Below the pieces are notes generated by a model. The model was not told the DNA's origin. It saw nothing but the letters and a program-made list of their open reading frames with translations, and did no database searches. A DNA stretch of 64,000 bases from Pseudodesulfovibrio profundus (GTDB lineage Bacteria; Desulfobacterota; Desulfovibrionia; Desulfovibrionales; Desulfovibrionaceae). Shown here piece by piece: positions 44,489 to 53,354 of the stretch (position 1 is the stretch's first letter; every line of letters begins with the position of its first letter). The stretch spans positions 62,001-126,000 of the forward strand of contig NZ_LT907975.1 of assembly GCF_900217235.1 (NCBI RefSeq), given 5' to 3'. The translations under genes and the position numbers were made by a program.

Positions 44489-45337
44489 TTAACGGTAGAG
44501 ACTCCCGGCAGTTTTCGGGGGGTTGCCCAGAGGGTAGGGGGTACCCCCTGCCCTTTGGGCAGCAAAATTTATCGGCGACATATTCCCCAGGGATTCATGA
44601 GGACGTTCCTCGTTGTACTCACGGATAAAGTCCTCCGTAATGGCCCGAACTTCGCTCAGGCTGTTGAACACGTACAAATCAAGCACTTCTTCTCTGTAGG
44701 TTCGGTTGAACCGCTCGATGTATGAGTTCTGGGTGGGTTTGCCAGGCTGAATGAACTCCAGATTCACGCCATGCGATTCGGCCCAGGCCGCCATGACAGT
44801 CCCCGAGAACTCTGGACCATTGTCCATTCGCAACCTCTCGGGATAGCCGCCACGCTCTTCGGCTACCCGATCCAGCACCCTTACCACTCGTCCTGCTGGC
44901 ATATTGGTATCGATCTCCACGGCCAAGGCCTCACGGTTGTAATCATCTACAGCGTTGAAAGTCCTGAAGACGCGACCGCTGTAAAGCGTGTCCCGCATGA
45001 AATCTATCGACCAGCAATAGTTTGGCGCAAGCGGTTGGGCCACTGCCGTCCGAGAGGCTTGCGGAAGCCGCTTCTTGGCCTTGCGCTTCAGGTTCATTTT
45101 CAAGAGGCAGTAAACCCTCCAGACCTTCTTGTGGTTCCAGGGCTTGTCCTGCTGTCGAAGGACGTTGAAAAGCTTACTGAAGCCCCATGTAGGCTTTTTC
45201 TCGGCCAGTTCAGTCAAGGCTGCGATGACATCGCTGTCGTCCCGCGGATGCGGCTTGTAGGCGTAGTAGCTCCTACTGATGCCCATGGCCGCGCATGCCT
45301 TGCGCAAGCTCAACTCAAACGCGTTGACCATGTGCAT
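44489..45337 (-). CDS. IS407-like transposase OrfB
   Basis: 282 aa, in -1 register to OrfA, where the run GAA AAA AAA CTC TGA at 45364-45378 offers a slippery site. rve core: CWSIDFMRDTLYSGRVFRTF, LRMDNGPEFSG, YIERFNRTYREEVLD. Complete. Confidence 0.92.
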   Translation of the reverse strand: MHMVNAFELSLRKACAAMGISRSYYAYKPHPRDDSDVIAALTELAEKKPTWGFSKLFNVLRQQDKPWNHKKVWRVYCLLKMNLKRKAKKRLPQASRTAVAQPLAPNYCWSIDFMRDTLYSGRVFRTFNAVDDYNREALAVEIDTNMPAGRVVRVLDRVAEERGGYPERLRMDNGPEFSGTVMAAWAESHGVNLEFIQPGKPTQNSYIERFNRTYREEVLDLYVFNSLSEVRAITEDFIREYNEERPHESLGNMSPINFAAQRAGGTPYPLGNPPKTAGSLYR

Positions 45338-45363
45338 GACAAATTCCTTGCGTTGAACTGGCC

Positions 45364-45630
45364 TCAGAGTTTTTTTTCGATCACATCCTTGAGCGCCATG
45401 TTTTCCAGGCTGAGGTCGGCGAACATCTGCTTGAGCTTACGGTTCTCCGTTTCGAGATCCTTCATCCGTTGGATATCGGATGCCTCCATGCCGCCATACT
45501 TTGACTTCCACTTGTAGTACGTGGCGCTGCTCACGCCGTGCTCGCGGCAGACATCGACGACAGTTCGTCCGCCTTCCACTGCCTTCAGGATCTTGACGAT
45601 CTGGTACTCGCTGAACTTCGATTTACGCAT
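45364..45630 (-). CDS. IS407-like transposase OrfA
   Basis: Start at 45630, since ACAGGAG stands six bases before this ATG. 88 aa, HTH_Tnp_1 type: KFSEYQIVKILKAVEGGRTV, CREHGVSSATYYKWKSKYGG, then a coiled zipper. Confidence 0.92.
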   Translation of the reverse strand: MRKSKFSEYQIVKILKAVEGGRTVVDVCREHGVSSATYYKWKSKYGGMEASDIQRMKDLETENRKLKQMFADLSLENMALKDVIEKKL

Positions 45631-45701
45631 GCAAAACTCCTGTCCCATTTTGGGCCAGAAGTCTCTACTTGGCAATGGACCTACTTTACGGGGACTTTAC
45701 A

Positions 45702-45751
45702 CCTGGGGCGGGATTTGAACCCGCACGGAGCAAGCTCCAAGGGATTTTAAG
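45702..45751 (-). other. attachment site 2: tRNA-Leu(UAA) 3' fragment, split by an IS
   Basis: The minus strand reads GACTTAAAATCCCTTG, arm GAGCTTGCTCC, then GTGCGGGTTCAAATCCCGC and CCCAG. The remaining GTACCA end lies at 44454-44462, left of the IS407-like element. The variable arm differs from fragments 1 and 3, so it is not a copy of them. No 5' half lies to the right. Confidence 0.85.
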
Positions 45752-45923
45752 TCCTTTTCTAAGTAGTTAAAATGAAACAGTATATCTATTTAACTATTTA
45801 AAATAATTGTTCAATTGAAATCATGATTTGTCGTGATTAATCACGATAAATCATTGTGATTGTCACTCAGTTGTCATTTTAAAAGGGCCAATATGCCGTT
45901 CTTGTTGACTGCAATGTGTCAGC

Positions 45924-47018
45924 TTAACCATTCTTCTTTTGTTTGCTTTGTATGTCCAGGTTTCGCCACAGTTCTACATTCATTAAAAAGTCAATCGCTA
46001 AAATAGGTGCTCTAGAGTAAGCAATATGAATTTTTTCTCTAAGCCCTGTTGGATCAAGTGGATCATCAAGAGTTTTAAGAACTGAAAGCATATCATTCAA
46101 ATTGGCAAGATGAAATTTTGCGTAGGCAGCTGTGTTGGGGAACTGAGACCAGAGTTTGCTTAGGTCGATGCTTTGGATTGGAATTCGTGTCGGGTCAAAG
46201 CTATCAGTCTGGTATAATACATAATTTTCATATTCTGAAGGGATTGAGGCTAGTGTTCGCCTAAAAATGATTGTTTCCTTTCTAATTCTTTTTAGCTCAA
46301 TCCAAAATGCGGTTTTGAATTTGTCATAAGCGGTATCTTGATCTCCTGCCGGGGTGAAGTCTCTTAGATTGCGGTCTCTTTTGGTTTCCTTTGATTGGCT
46401 GTCTTTATGTACTGAGCATCTTTTCTCTTTATTATGAATTTTGCATGGTTCATAGAAAACAATTCTCCAGCAAAATGGGCAAAAATCATAGTAAGTTATA
46501 TTTCTAGTTGCTGAATTTTTTGATGGCATTTTTGTTTTATAGGTTTTTAATGTGTCAGCTGCCATTTTTAGAGCATTGGCATAGTCAGCTAGGTCACCAA
46601 GAATCATTCGATTATGGCCAGAATCATAACTTTGGCTAGTTGAGTGCATCTCTTTGTAAATACGTTCCACATCATTCCATGATTTACCGATGTCAGATAG
46701 ATAACTTGCGGCTATGCCAAGGTACTGTGTTAACGAGTTGTTCTCGTCGAATCTGTTTTGCTCTAGAGCTTGGTTTTGACGTATGCGATATCTAATTTCT
46801 TCTTCTTCACTTAACACGCGGTTTGCTGCCTGTACGTAATATGCAACGTTAACGTGCAGTTGATGGTGGCCTTCATTGAAGTCATTGCCTTTCCACAGCT
46901 TTCCATCTTCCCCAAAGTATAGATTGTCGGAATTGCTTTCTAAGTTTGGCTTGTGTGCAGCCAAACTAGCCTCTTTGCATATCTCATTGGCTAATTCGGT
47001 CCAGTTCTTTTCTCTCAT
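45924..47018 (-). CDS. hypothetical protein with zinc-binding Cys/His cluster (364 aa)
   Basis: No known family. N-terminal half helical (YRIRQNQALEQNRFDENNSL). A Cys/His cluster near the middle (FCPFCWRIVFYEPCKIHNKE, then CSVH) probably binds zinc and recalls cargo genes of integrative elements. No ribosome site of note. Monocistronic, facing attachment site 2. Confidence 0.6.
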   Translation of the reverse strand: MREKNWTELANEICKEASLAAHKPNLESNSDNLYFGEDGKLWKGNDFNEGHHQLHVNVAYYVQAANRVLSEEEEIRYRIRQNQALEQNRFDENNSLTQYLGIAASYLSDIGKSWNDVERIYKEMHSTSQSYDSGHNRMILGDLADYANALKMAADTLKTYKTKMPSKNSATRNITYYDFCPFCWRIVFYEPCKIHNKEKRCSVHKDSQSKETKRDRNLRDFTPAGDQDTAYDKFKTAFWIELKRIRKETIIFRRTLASIPSEYENYVLYQTDSFDPTRIPIQSIDLSKLWSQFPNTAAYAKFHLANLNDMLSVLKTLDDPLDPTGLREKIHIAYSRAPILAIDFLMNVELWRNLDIQSKQKKNG

Positions 47019-47180
47019 AATATGTATAAAGTTAGATGGTTAGGTCAATTGCCGAATAATTGTAACCATATCTTTGATCAGGCGCAATCGTGTCAAAGTG
47101 TACATAGCTAGCGTGTGTCAGAGTTAATCAATTGGCGCGGTGCACCGCGCTTCTCATTCTAGAGTGTCCAGGAGGGCATA

Positions 47181-47438
47181 ATGAAGAAGCGTGTCGTATT
47201 TATTAAGGAATTTTGTGAGATTATGGGGCTGACAGAACATTCGGTTCGCTCCCATTTGCAGAGGTCTAGCCTCCAATCCGATGGGATTGGTGTTCTGCCC
47301 AAGCCTTTTAAGCTGGGGCGTAAGCTGGCCTGGACCACTGATATGATCATGGCTTTTTTGGAGAAGAAGGAATTGGAAGCTGTCGGGTTTGATAGCAGCC
47401 AAAAGCAGCTTTGCAAGAATCCCAAGCAGAAAGGGTAA
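47181..47438 (+). CDS. small HTH DNA-binding protein (85 aa)
   Basis: CAGGAGGGCATA before the ATG. The sequence FIKEFCEIMGLTEHSVRSHLQRSS..PKPFKLGRKLAWTTDMIMAFLEKKE is an AlpA/excisionase-like winged HTH. It lies 11 bases before the NYN gene and is likely cotranscribed with it. Confidence 0.75.
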   Translation: MKKRVVFIKEFCEIMGLTEHSVRSHLQRSSLQSDGIGVLPKPFKLGRKLAWTTDMIMAFLEKKELEAVGFDSSQKQLCKNPKQKG

Positions 47439-47849
47439 GGGGCGAAATCATGCAAAGATATCGCCTAGATGTTACCATGTTGGGCTTGCAGTTGGTTCTG
47501 GTGCTTTTGATTGATGTCGAGAATGTGTCAGCTGAATACATTAAAAATGTTATGGCTATAGCAAAATGGCTTGGTGTGAAAGTATATGCCTTTGCTTTTT
47601 GGACCAAAGGTAAACGTAATAAAGCCCTCGAAGAGGCTGCCAAAGAGTTTAATATTAAGATCGTATATGTTGAAGTTAAAGAGGCGGGGGACCAATCTGT
47701 AGACGATGAAATTAAAGAGTGGATCAATAAGGGGAAAGTACCTCAAGACGCCAATGTGATATGCGTGGTGGCATCGGATAAAGGATATCTAAAGTTGAGG
47801 GAGGTCGTTCGGTTAAGCAATAGGGCTTTCGTCATTTTTCGTATTGGTA

Positions 47850-49117
47850 GAGACCTCTGCGCATCCCCTTTTCGCGTCCGTGCCTTGCGCTCCGCACCCA
47901 ATTTGATGTTCTGACCGCACCCCAGCTTGGGCTCATTCCCGGCCTTTTCCTGCCATTTCTGGCCGAAATGCCGGATTTTGGACGCACCTCTCCCTTCAGG
48001 CTCGCGCCAGTCGAACAGCTTTTTTCAAATTGAACGCCATGGCGAGGATGTGGAACTCTCCCTCCACCTTCTCACGACCCACGTATCGGGACCGAAAGAA
48101 TGCGTAGCCACGTTTGAGTGTGCCGAAGGCCCGCTCGACTATTTGCCGAATGCTGCTGATGTCACGGTTGCGGGTCTTTTCGAAGTCTGTCAGCCTGCCG
48201 CCACGAGGCGTCTTGTCCATGGTTCCGTCCTCCAAATCGCGATCAAACAGAATGTCCCGGTTCTTCCCGCTGCAATAGCCCTTGTCCGCATAAACCCGTG
48301 CGCCGGGATCAAGGCCGACGCCATTCACGAGCCGCTCGAATTCGCCCGTGTCCGAATGGTTCGCGGGAGTGATGTGACCACAGAGCAGAAACCCGTCTCG
48401 ACTGTCCGTCGCGGCATGGAGCTTGTAGCCGTAATAGGCCCGATTTCTCTTGCGGAGCCAGGCCGCCTCCTCGTCATCCGAATAGCTGACCCGGCAGTCC
48501 ACCGGCCCATCCTGTTCTTCGGCGTCCTCGGAACGGTCCTCAGGCATCACGTCGATAACCTTGCGCGGCCGCCGCTGCGACTCGACTACCGAGGCGTCCA
48601 CCACGGCTCCCTCACGGACAAGAAGCCCTTGTCCTTCAAGCTGGCGGTTAAGCATGTCGAGCAAGGAGTCCAGCACCTTCAGGCGGATCAAACCGTTACG
48701 GAAACGGCATATGGTGGTCTCGTCCGGCACGTCGTCCTCGATGGAAAAACCGGTAAATCTGACAAAGGAGAGCCGGTCGAGCAGCGCCTGCTCCACGCCC
48801 GGATCACTCAGGTTGTACCAACGCTGCAAGAGCAGAATCTTGAACATCGCCAGAGGCGGATAGGCGGGATTGCCCACGGCGTTGGCCTTGCGCCTGATCT
48901 TCTTGCACAGAAAGGCGTTGATGGGCTGCCAGTCGATGAGTTCGTTGATCTCATCCAGAAATGTGGTCTTGGTTCTGCGGTGCCCCAGGAAGTAATCACC
49001 CAACCGAGGTCCTTTCTGCCGAATAGCCATGCCTTCCTCCTTTGGATGGAGAAATAATAGCATAATAAATCAAATAGTTAAAGAGTAAAAGTGTGGGATT
49101 TGCCGTGCAGAGGTCTC
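47850..49117 (-). mobile_element. IS5-family insertion sequence, copy 2 (1268 bp)
   Basis: The same ends as copy 1 (GAGACCTCTGC), with five-base duplication TGGTA on both sides. Opposite orientation to copy 1. Splits the NYN gene. Confidence 0.93.
47996..49030 (-). CDS. IS5-family transposase, copy 2
   Basis: 344 aa, identical to copy 1; start at 49030 after AAAGGAGGAAGGC. Intact. Confidence 0.93.
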   Translation of the reverse strand: MAIRQKGPRLGDYFLGHRRTKTTFLDEINELIDWQPINAFLCKKIRRKANAVGNPAYPPLAMFKILLLQRWYNLSDPGVEQALLDRLSFVRFTGFSIEDDVPDETTICRFRNGLIRLKVLDSLLDMLNRQLEGQGLLVREGAVVDASVVESQRRPRKVIDVMPEDRSEDAEEQDGPVDCRVSYSDDEEAAWLRKRNRAYYGYKLHAATDSRDGFLLCGHITPANHSDTGEFERLVNGVGLDPGARVYADKGYCSGKNRDILFDRDLEDGTMDKTPRGGRLTDFEKTRNRDISSIRQIVERAFGTLKRGYAFFRSRYVGREKVEGEFHILAMAFNLKKAVRLARA

Positions 49118-49423
49118 TGGTAAGGTATCAAAGTATCATAGAGGTAAGTATGATGCTTGCTATGATTTGTTGACGAGTGAATTTGAGCCTAATCAGAGTT
49201 GTTGGGCAACAAGGGAGCGGCTTGAAATCTTGCTCGTAGTGCGCCAAGTAGTTAGAAAGGACAAGTGTTCACTAGCACAAGTGGAGAGCTTCATCTATAG
49301 ATTTCAACCTGACTGGAGAAGACGAACGAAGTGCCAATCAATTGTCGAATTGATTCAAAACCTGGGCGGTTTTGAGATCGATGAATCGGAAAAGAGGGTA
49401 AGAGAATTGAATAGGTAGGCAAT

Positions 49424-49467
49424 CCCCAAATAAAAAGCCCAGCAAGTGCTGGCCTTTTTATTTGGGG
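49424..49467. terminator. bidirectional terminator between NYN and integrase 2 genes
   Basis: CCCCAAATAAAAAG, CAGCA/TGCTG stem, CTTTTTATTTGGGG: a long symmetrical hairpin that overlaps the end of the integrase gene. Confidence 0.88.
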
Positions 49468-50261
49468 ATATAGTGGGATACGATTTCCGTACGGCCATGC
49501 CCTAGCTCTTCGGCGATGTTTTGAGGCGCATTACCTTGTCTATACAAGTCTTGGGCATATGCATGTCTTGAGGAGTGAGGGTGGGCGTTGTTATCCTTCG
49601 TTCCACCCAATCTGTGTATAGCGTTGCTTTGACATTTAAGGCCCTGCATTAAGTTCATGTTAGAGGGGATTAGGGATGTCTTTCCCTCGCGTTTTAGGTG
49701 ATCTTGAACCCGATTAAGTAATTCTCGCTGGGATTTATTTCGAATCGGGATTTCTCGTGGTCTTCCACCCTTACTGCCACGTACGATTAGTTTGCCATTA
49801 GCCACTCCAGTCGAAAGCAGCGATTCTTTGGCTCTAAGACCAAAATTTTCACGCAGTTCAGCAGCAAGTCCGAGCCATTCATCTTTTTTATAAAGTTGGG
49901 CGGTGAGATCGTGGATTTTCTCCATGTCGGCCATGACTGGTTTTAATCGGTCTCCTGCCCTTGATATTCCGAGTTCTCGGTTTGAGCGAGGTACTATGTT
50001 TTGTTTGCTAATGGCCTGCGCTATTGCCCGTGCTGCGGTCCCATAGCTAGCAAGCGTCGAGGGACTAAGCCCTTCCTCTTTTAAGTCTTCAAAGACTCCT
50101 CGGGTATGTTTTGTCTTGAGGTGGTTTATCTTTTGTAAGCCGTACTTCTTTTGGACAAGGTCGCAGAAACGGCGGATCTGCCCTTTGTTTTTATACTGAG
50201 TCAGCTTACTAGCCCGTCTGTTTTTACCGAGTATTTTCTCAACTTGATATTTTAGATCCAT
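49458..50261 (-). CDS. tyrosine recombinase (integrase 2)
   Basis: 267 aa. The N-terminal SAM-like core-binding region (KGQIRRFCDLVQKKYGLQKI) is followed by the catalytic domain with Arg in ENFGLRAKESLL, HxxR in HPHSSRHAYAQDLY, His in EELGHGRTEIV and Tyr in SHYIPK at the very end. AGGAG lies nine bases before the ATG. The gene seems intact. It is not directly beside a tRNA fragment, so its own attachment site is uncertain. Confidence 0.88.
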   Translation of the reverse strand: MDLKYQVEKILGKNRRASKLTQYKNKGQIRRFCDLVQKKYGLQKINHLKTKHTRGVFEDLKEEGLSPSTLASYGTAARAIAQAISKQNIVPRSNRELGISRAGDRLKPVMADMEKIHDLTAQLYKKDEWLGLAAELRENFGLRAKESLLSTGVANGKLIVRGSKGGRPREIPIRNKSQRELLNRVQDHLKREGKTSLIPSNMNLMQGLKCQSNAIHRLGGTKDNNAHPHSSRHAYAQDLYRQGNAPQNIAEELGHGRTEIVSHYIPK

Positions 50262-50360
50262 TTCTAATCGCTCCTAGGTTCGTTAAGTGTAAAAACCATC
50301 GCATCCCAGAATTGTAAGCCGCAGCTTAAATCTGAATGATGCTACCTCTGCATCCAGCTA

Positions 50361-50428
50361 CCTCCTTAGAGATAGTCTCCGAGCGGAGAGCAGAGGCGGT
50401 CTACAACCTAGACTTATCTAGGAGGAGG
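50361..50428. ncRNA. candidate structured RNA element
   Basis: The outer stem pairs 50361-50374 with 50415-50428 (CCTCCTT..GATA / TATC..GGAGG, about 12 of 14 paired). Inside is the perfect hairpin TCTCCG-AG-CGGAGA at 50376-50389. No promoter is recognised, and function and direction are unknown. Confidence 0.35.
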
Positions 50429-50500
50429 CGCGGGCCGCCCACCATAGTTCGGCCGTAGTTTTCTCTTTCTCGTTGAGAAACAGTGGTGGTGTGGTGTGCT

Positions 50501-50544
50501 GCAGTCCGTCTCTTTCTCCTTTTTGGTAGAAAGAGACGGACTGC
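50501..50544. repeat. perfect 17-bp stem hairpin
   Basis: GCAGTCCGTCTCTTTCT, ten-base loop, AGAAAGAGACGGACTGC. No T-run follows on either strand, so it is not a normal terminator. It may belong to a structured RNA or be an attachment/origin feature. Confidence 0.6.
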
Positions 50545-51051
50545 TGGTCATCGTTCCCACTTCTTCGCACCTGGAAAGATGTGGGAAAAGCATCAGCCAA
50601 AAGGGTGGTCAGTTCCTGTCGAGTTGCAGTGCAACTCCGCCAATCCATGGTTCTCATGACCCTTTTTCATGGGCTGGTTGCGTGGGTTTACGACTAGGCA
50701 ACCAGTAGCCGTCGATCGAGATCGAGGTTCTTCGACGCTTCAGGAGCATGCTCCAGCTTTGCCAATCGACCAATGTGTCGGCTTTAGCGCGTCCATAATC
50801 TAAAACGGGTCGATGCATTTATTGATCGAGCCGAGTATTAATGCCGAAAAGTTAGATCACAGAATCAAATGTGTCAATTTGTCTAACTAAATCAGTATGA
50901 TGAATGGTGATTGATAGTGCTTGTTCATAATGGCTCATGATGAGAGGTGATTAAAATGTGTTGGGATAAAAAAATCTTGCTGGTAGCGCCAACCTGTAAT
51001 CATTAATAAATACCGCCAATTCGTAGACATCCCGTTTCCTTGGATGTATGA

Positions 51052-51294
51052 GTGGGCAAACATACAAGGATACCCACGTTTGAACAGACTTATAAGAATA
51101 TCGATGACGTACTCTGGAAAGAAGCCGGATATTCGTCGGAACTTGACTATACCGAGCAGACTTCGTGGCTGCTCCTTTTGAGATATCTGGGTGATCTGAA
51201 ACCGGTACGGGTCATAGAAGGCGAGCTGGTGGGCAAGGAATATAGCTACATTATTGACGGAAAGCACCGTTGGTCTATGGGGCGCGCCCATTGA
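51052..51294 (+). pseudogene. hsdM remnant (type I restriction methylase, N-terminus only)
   Basis: From a GTG at 51052 the frame reads IPTFEQTYKNIDDVLWKEAG, then LDYTEQTSWLLLLRYLGDL and YSYIIDGKHRWS, which is the N-terminal domain of type I HsdM. It then loses frame (WS-MGRAH instead of the usual WSxWAAP) and stops; a one- or two-base change restores WGAP in another frame for a few codons. The methylase core, hsdS and hsdR are absent. Confidence 0.8.
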
Positions 51295-51383
51295 TTTGGG
51301 ATGTGTTCGTTGGGTTTCAGGAAGGACTGTATGTGGATAAACATTAAGAATTTAATGAGTACCCTGTTTACTTTGAAGTAGTA

Positions 51384-52274
51384 TTGAATGGAGGTCGATG
51401 TTCAGTGTGCAATGCTTGGAATCATCACCCCAGTTGTAGGTGCGGTTGGGGAGGAGAAGGGCACTTAGGACGGAGAGATTCTAGCGATTGCGATGACCAG
51501 TCGTGGCAGATCCCCCCCATCTACACAAGATATTATGAAACTTTCGTCCGTCCAAATGCAAAATGTCCTGTTTGTGGAGAATTGGTTTTTTATTATCAGT
51601 CACCCAATGGTGGTAGGGTTTTTTTTGATGAACTCGGACCTCCTTGGCCAAAGCATCCATGTACTGTAAAATACAAAACGGCAGCTAAAGGCATTTGTCC
51701 TTCTGATGTTGGGCGTGAAGTGTCTGCGGCTGATTATTCGTGGGGGCTAGATGGTTGGGAGCCGTATGTTGACATTAAATGTCGTCGCTGGGAGGAGGCG
51801 TATGTTGTTACGGGGCTGTATAAAAGAAGAAAATTAGAGTTGAAGTTCAAGTCTAACAAGTTAAAAGATTATAGCAAAAATATGTTGAACGAGTGCCTTT
51901 GGATGGCAAAAGTTCAAACACCTGGAAGTTACGACTTGTCGATTTGTAATGGGAAGTCAGACTTTGTCATCACGGGGGATCTTTTGTCAGCGCCTGCTCA
52001 AAATGGGGTGCGTGGCCAAAGATTCGGCATGTTGTCAAAAAAGATATATGAGGTCCGACATCGGGTTCGAGCTTTGGAAGTCGCTTGCTCGCTGTGTGGC
52101 AATAAGGAAATCTATGGCATGAGTTGGTTGCTGAGCGCTTACCCTCATTGGACTCGGCTTGTTGTTATTCGCAATGAGTTTCAATCGAGAAGATGTAGAA
52201 GGTGTCAGGCTCTCGAGCTAGGAGTGAGTTTTTTAAATAAGAAGAAGAGTAATAAAAAGAAGAAAATGCGATAA
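51384..52274 (+). CDS. zinc-ribbon protein of unknown function upstream of the retron (296 aa)
   Basis: Three Cys groups: N-terminal CSVCNAWNHHPSCRCGWGGE, CPVCGELVFYYQSPNGGRVF followed by DELGPPWPKHPC, and C-terminal CSLCGNKE..SRRCRRCQALE. The YQSPNGGRVFFDELGPPWPKH block recurs in accessory proteins but I know no function for it. The TTG start keeps the first Cys pair; a GTG at 51405 after GGAGGT is an alternative that would lose it. The C-terminus is very Lys-rich. It ends ten bases before the retron promoter. Confidence 0.6.
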   Translation: MNGGRCSVCNAWNHHPSCRCGWGGEGHLGRRDSSDCDDQSWQIPPIYTRYYETFVRPNAKCPVCGELVFYYQSPNGGRVFFDELGPPWPKHPCTVKYKTAAKGICPSDVGREVSAADYSWGLDGWEPYVDIKCRRWEEAYVVTGLYKRRKLELKFKSNKLKDYSKNMLNECLWMAKVQTPGSYDLSICNGKSDFVITGDLLSAPAQNGVRGQRFGMLSKKIYEVRHRVRALEVACSLCGNKEIYGMSWLLSAYPHWTRLVVIRNEFQSRRCRRCQALELGVSFLNKKKSNKKKKMR

Positions 52275-52283
52275 GCTGTTTTC

Positions 52284-52312
52284 TTGACAAGATTATTTAT
52301 ATCCATCATATT
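52284..52312 (+). promoter_or_regulatory. retron promoter
   Basis: TTGACA (perfect -35), 17 bases, CATATT (4 of 6). The predicted start, near 52319, falls on the a1 segment of the msr, as expected for a retron RNA. Confidence 0.7.
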
Positions 52313-52317
52313 TGCTT

Positions 52318-52496
52318 TGCTCTTTAGCGGAATTGTCGGTCAATTGCCGAAAGGTTTAAGCCGTCGTGTCGGGCGCTCCGCCAGACCAATTGTTATTGTG
52401 AGCATTTAGCGGCAAATAAGGACGCGCTTTTCTCCTCCGTCGCTAGCTCCTACGTAGAAAAGCGCGGCCTTATTTGCCTCGCTCAAGTAAAGGGCA
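52318..52496 (+). ncRNA. retron msr-msd RNA
   Basis: a1 TGCTCTTTA (52318-52326) pairs with a2 TAAAGGGCA (52488-52496), nine pairs with one G-U. Directly after a1 is AGC; its G at 52327 is the likely branching guanosine, in the same TTAGCG context as Ec86. An msr hairpin (CGGAATTG-TCGGT-CAATTGCCG) follows at 52328-52349. The msd is a long hairpin at 52411-52478: GGCAAATAAGG / CCTTATTTGCC and CGCGCTTTTCT / AGAAAAGCGCG around a 22-base loop. Position upstream of effector and RT is as in type II-A retrons. Confidence 0.88.
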
Positions 52497-53004
52497 CTTA
52501 TTATTGAGTGAAAGAGTGAGATTTACTAGATGGATGATCTGTTTGAACGCTTGACTAGCTCAATAGACCTGTCGAAAACCAAAATTTACCCTCCTCCTCC
52601 TCGCATAGTTCTGTGCGGGGGTAAACATGATGTCACGAATGGTGAGCAGCGAGTGTCTGTTCGAGATGCCCTTTATCGATCGGCAGAGATCAAAGGAAAA
52701 GGGTATTATGAACACATATTGCTTCCTGAGAATATTTTTAAATTCTATCAATCCTCTGGATATACCGATCTTTTGAGGTTCGAAAGAGATCTGGCTGAAT
52801 TATCTACTTTAACAATTGTTATTCCAGAAGGTCCTGGTTCTATCGCTGAATTGGGGGCATTTTCTGTGTTGAATGAAATTAACAAAAAACTAGTAGTTGT
52901 CGTCCATGAAGATCATGTTGAAGCTGGATCCTTGCGCTTTCCCCCGAAATTCGGACCACCGGTTAAAGTGGAATCTGCGTCCTTAAACCGATAAGGAAGG
53001 ACGT

Positions 53005-53283
53005 ATGACAAAGAGCAACAAAAGACGGAAGCATTCGGATAAGTTCAAGGCCAAGGTCGCGCTGGAAGCTATCCGTGGCGTGAAAACGTTGGCGCAGTTG
53101 GCTGCGGAGTACAAAGTGCATCCCAACCAGATATCCACCTGGAAAAGGCAGCTCCTTGAAAATGCCGAAGGAATCTTTTCCGGTGGCAAGAAAGCCAAGA
53201 GCCAGGAGGAGGTCACCGCACCTTTGTTCGAGGAGATCGGTCGGCTCAAGATGGATATCAAGTGGCTTGAAAAAAAGTTGTAA
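53005..53283 (+). CDS. IS3-B transposase OrfA, copy 3
   Basis: 92 aa, identical to copy 1. Slippery heptamer A_AAA_AAG at 53271-53277. Confidence 0.93.
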   Translation: MTKSNKRRKHSDKFKAKVALEAIRGVKTLAQLAAEYKVHPNQISTWKRQLLENAEGIFSGGKKAKSQEEVTAPLFEEIGRLKMDIKWLEKKL

Positions 53284-53354
53284 GCCTGCCGCTTGAGGTA
53301 CGCCGCCAGTGGATCAAACCGGATCGGGAGTATTCCATCCGGCGGCAATGCAAG

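Larger units (their letters stand above)
44463..45701 (-). mobile_element. IS3-family insertion sequence (IS407-like), 1239 bp
   Basis: Ends TGTAAAGTCCCC on both sides, with further matches (TAGAGACT) inside; CCTG duplication on both sides. It is inserted in the acceptor end of tRNA-Leu fragment 2, leaving TGGTACCTG on its left. Confidence 0.93.
47450..49418 (+). pseudogene. NYN-domain (PIN-like) nuclease, interrupted by an IS5-family element
   Basis: The rebuilt protein (47450-47849 joined to 49123-49418) has 231 aa. Residues about 10-130 are a NYN domain: VLLIDVENVSAEYIKNVMAI (first Asp), DQSVDDEIKEWI, and ICVVASDKGYLKLREVVR (second Asp). The C-terminal part beyond the IS (KYDACYDLLTSEFEPNQSCW.. 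VRKDKCSLAQVESFIYRFQP..IVELIQNLGGFEID) looks like an RNA-binding OST-HTH/LOTUS-type winged helix. It is probably an RNase. The present gene is cut after FRIG and ends in IS sequence. Confidence 0.82.
50262..51051. other. gene-free structured region
   Basis: Almost 800 bases without a believable gene. It holds several strong inverted repeats (listed separately) and an AT-rich stretch around 50860-51000. It could carry a non-coding RNA, the attachment region of integrase 2, or remains of deleted genes. Confidence 0.5.

Noticed and set aside
29210..49117. Composite transposon bounded by the two inverted IS5-family copies
   Set aside because: Each copy has its own five-base duplication (GATAT, TGGTA) and each splits a different gene that can be rejoined.
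50501..50544. Second retron msd or terminator at the 17-bp hairpin
   Set aside because: No a1/a2 pairing, no branching-G context, no RT next to it and no T-run. Kept only as an unexplained structure.
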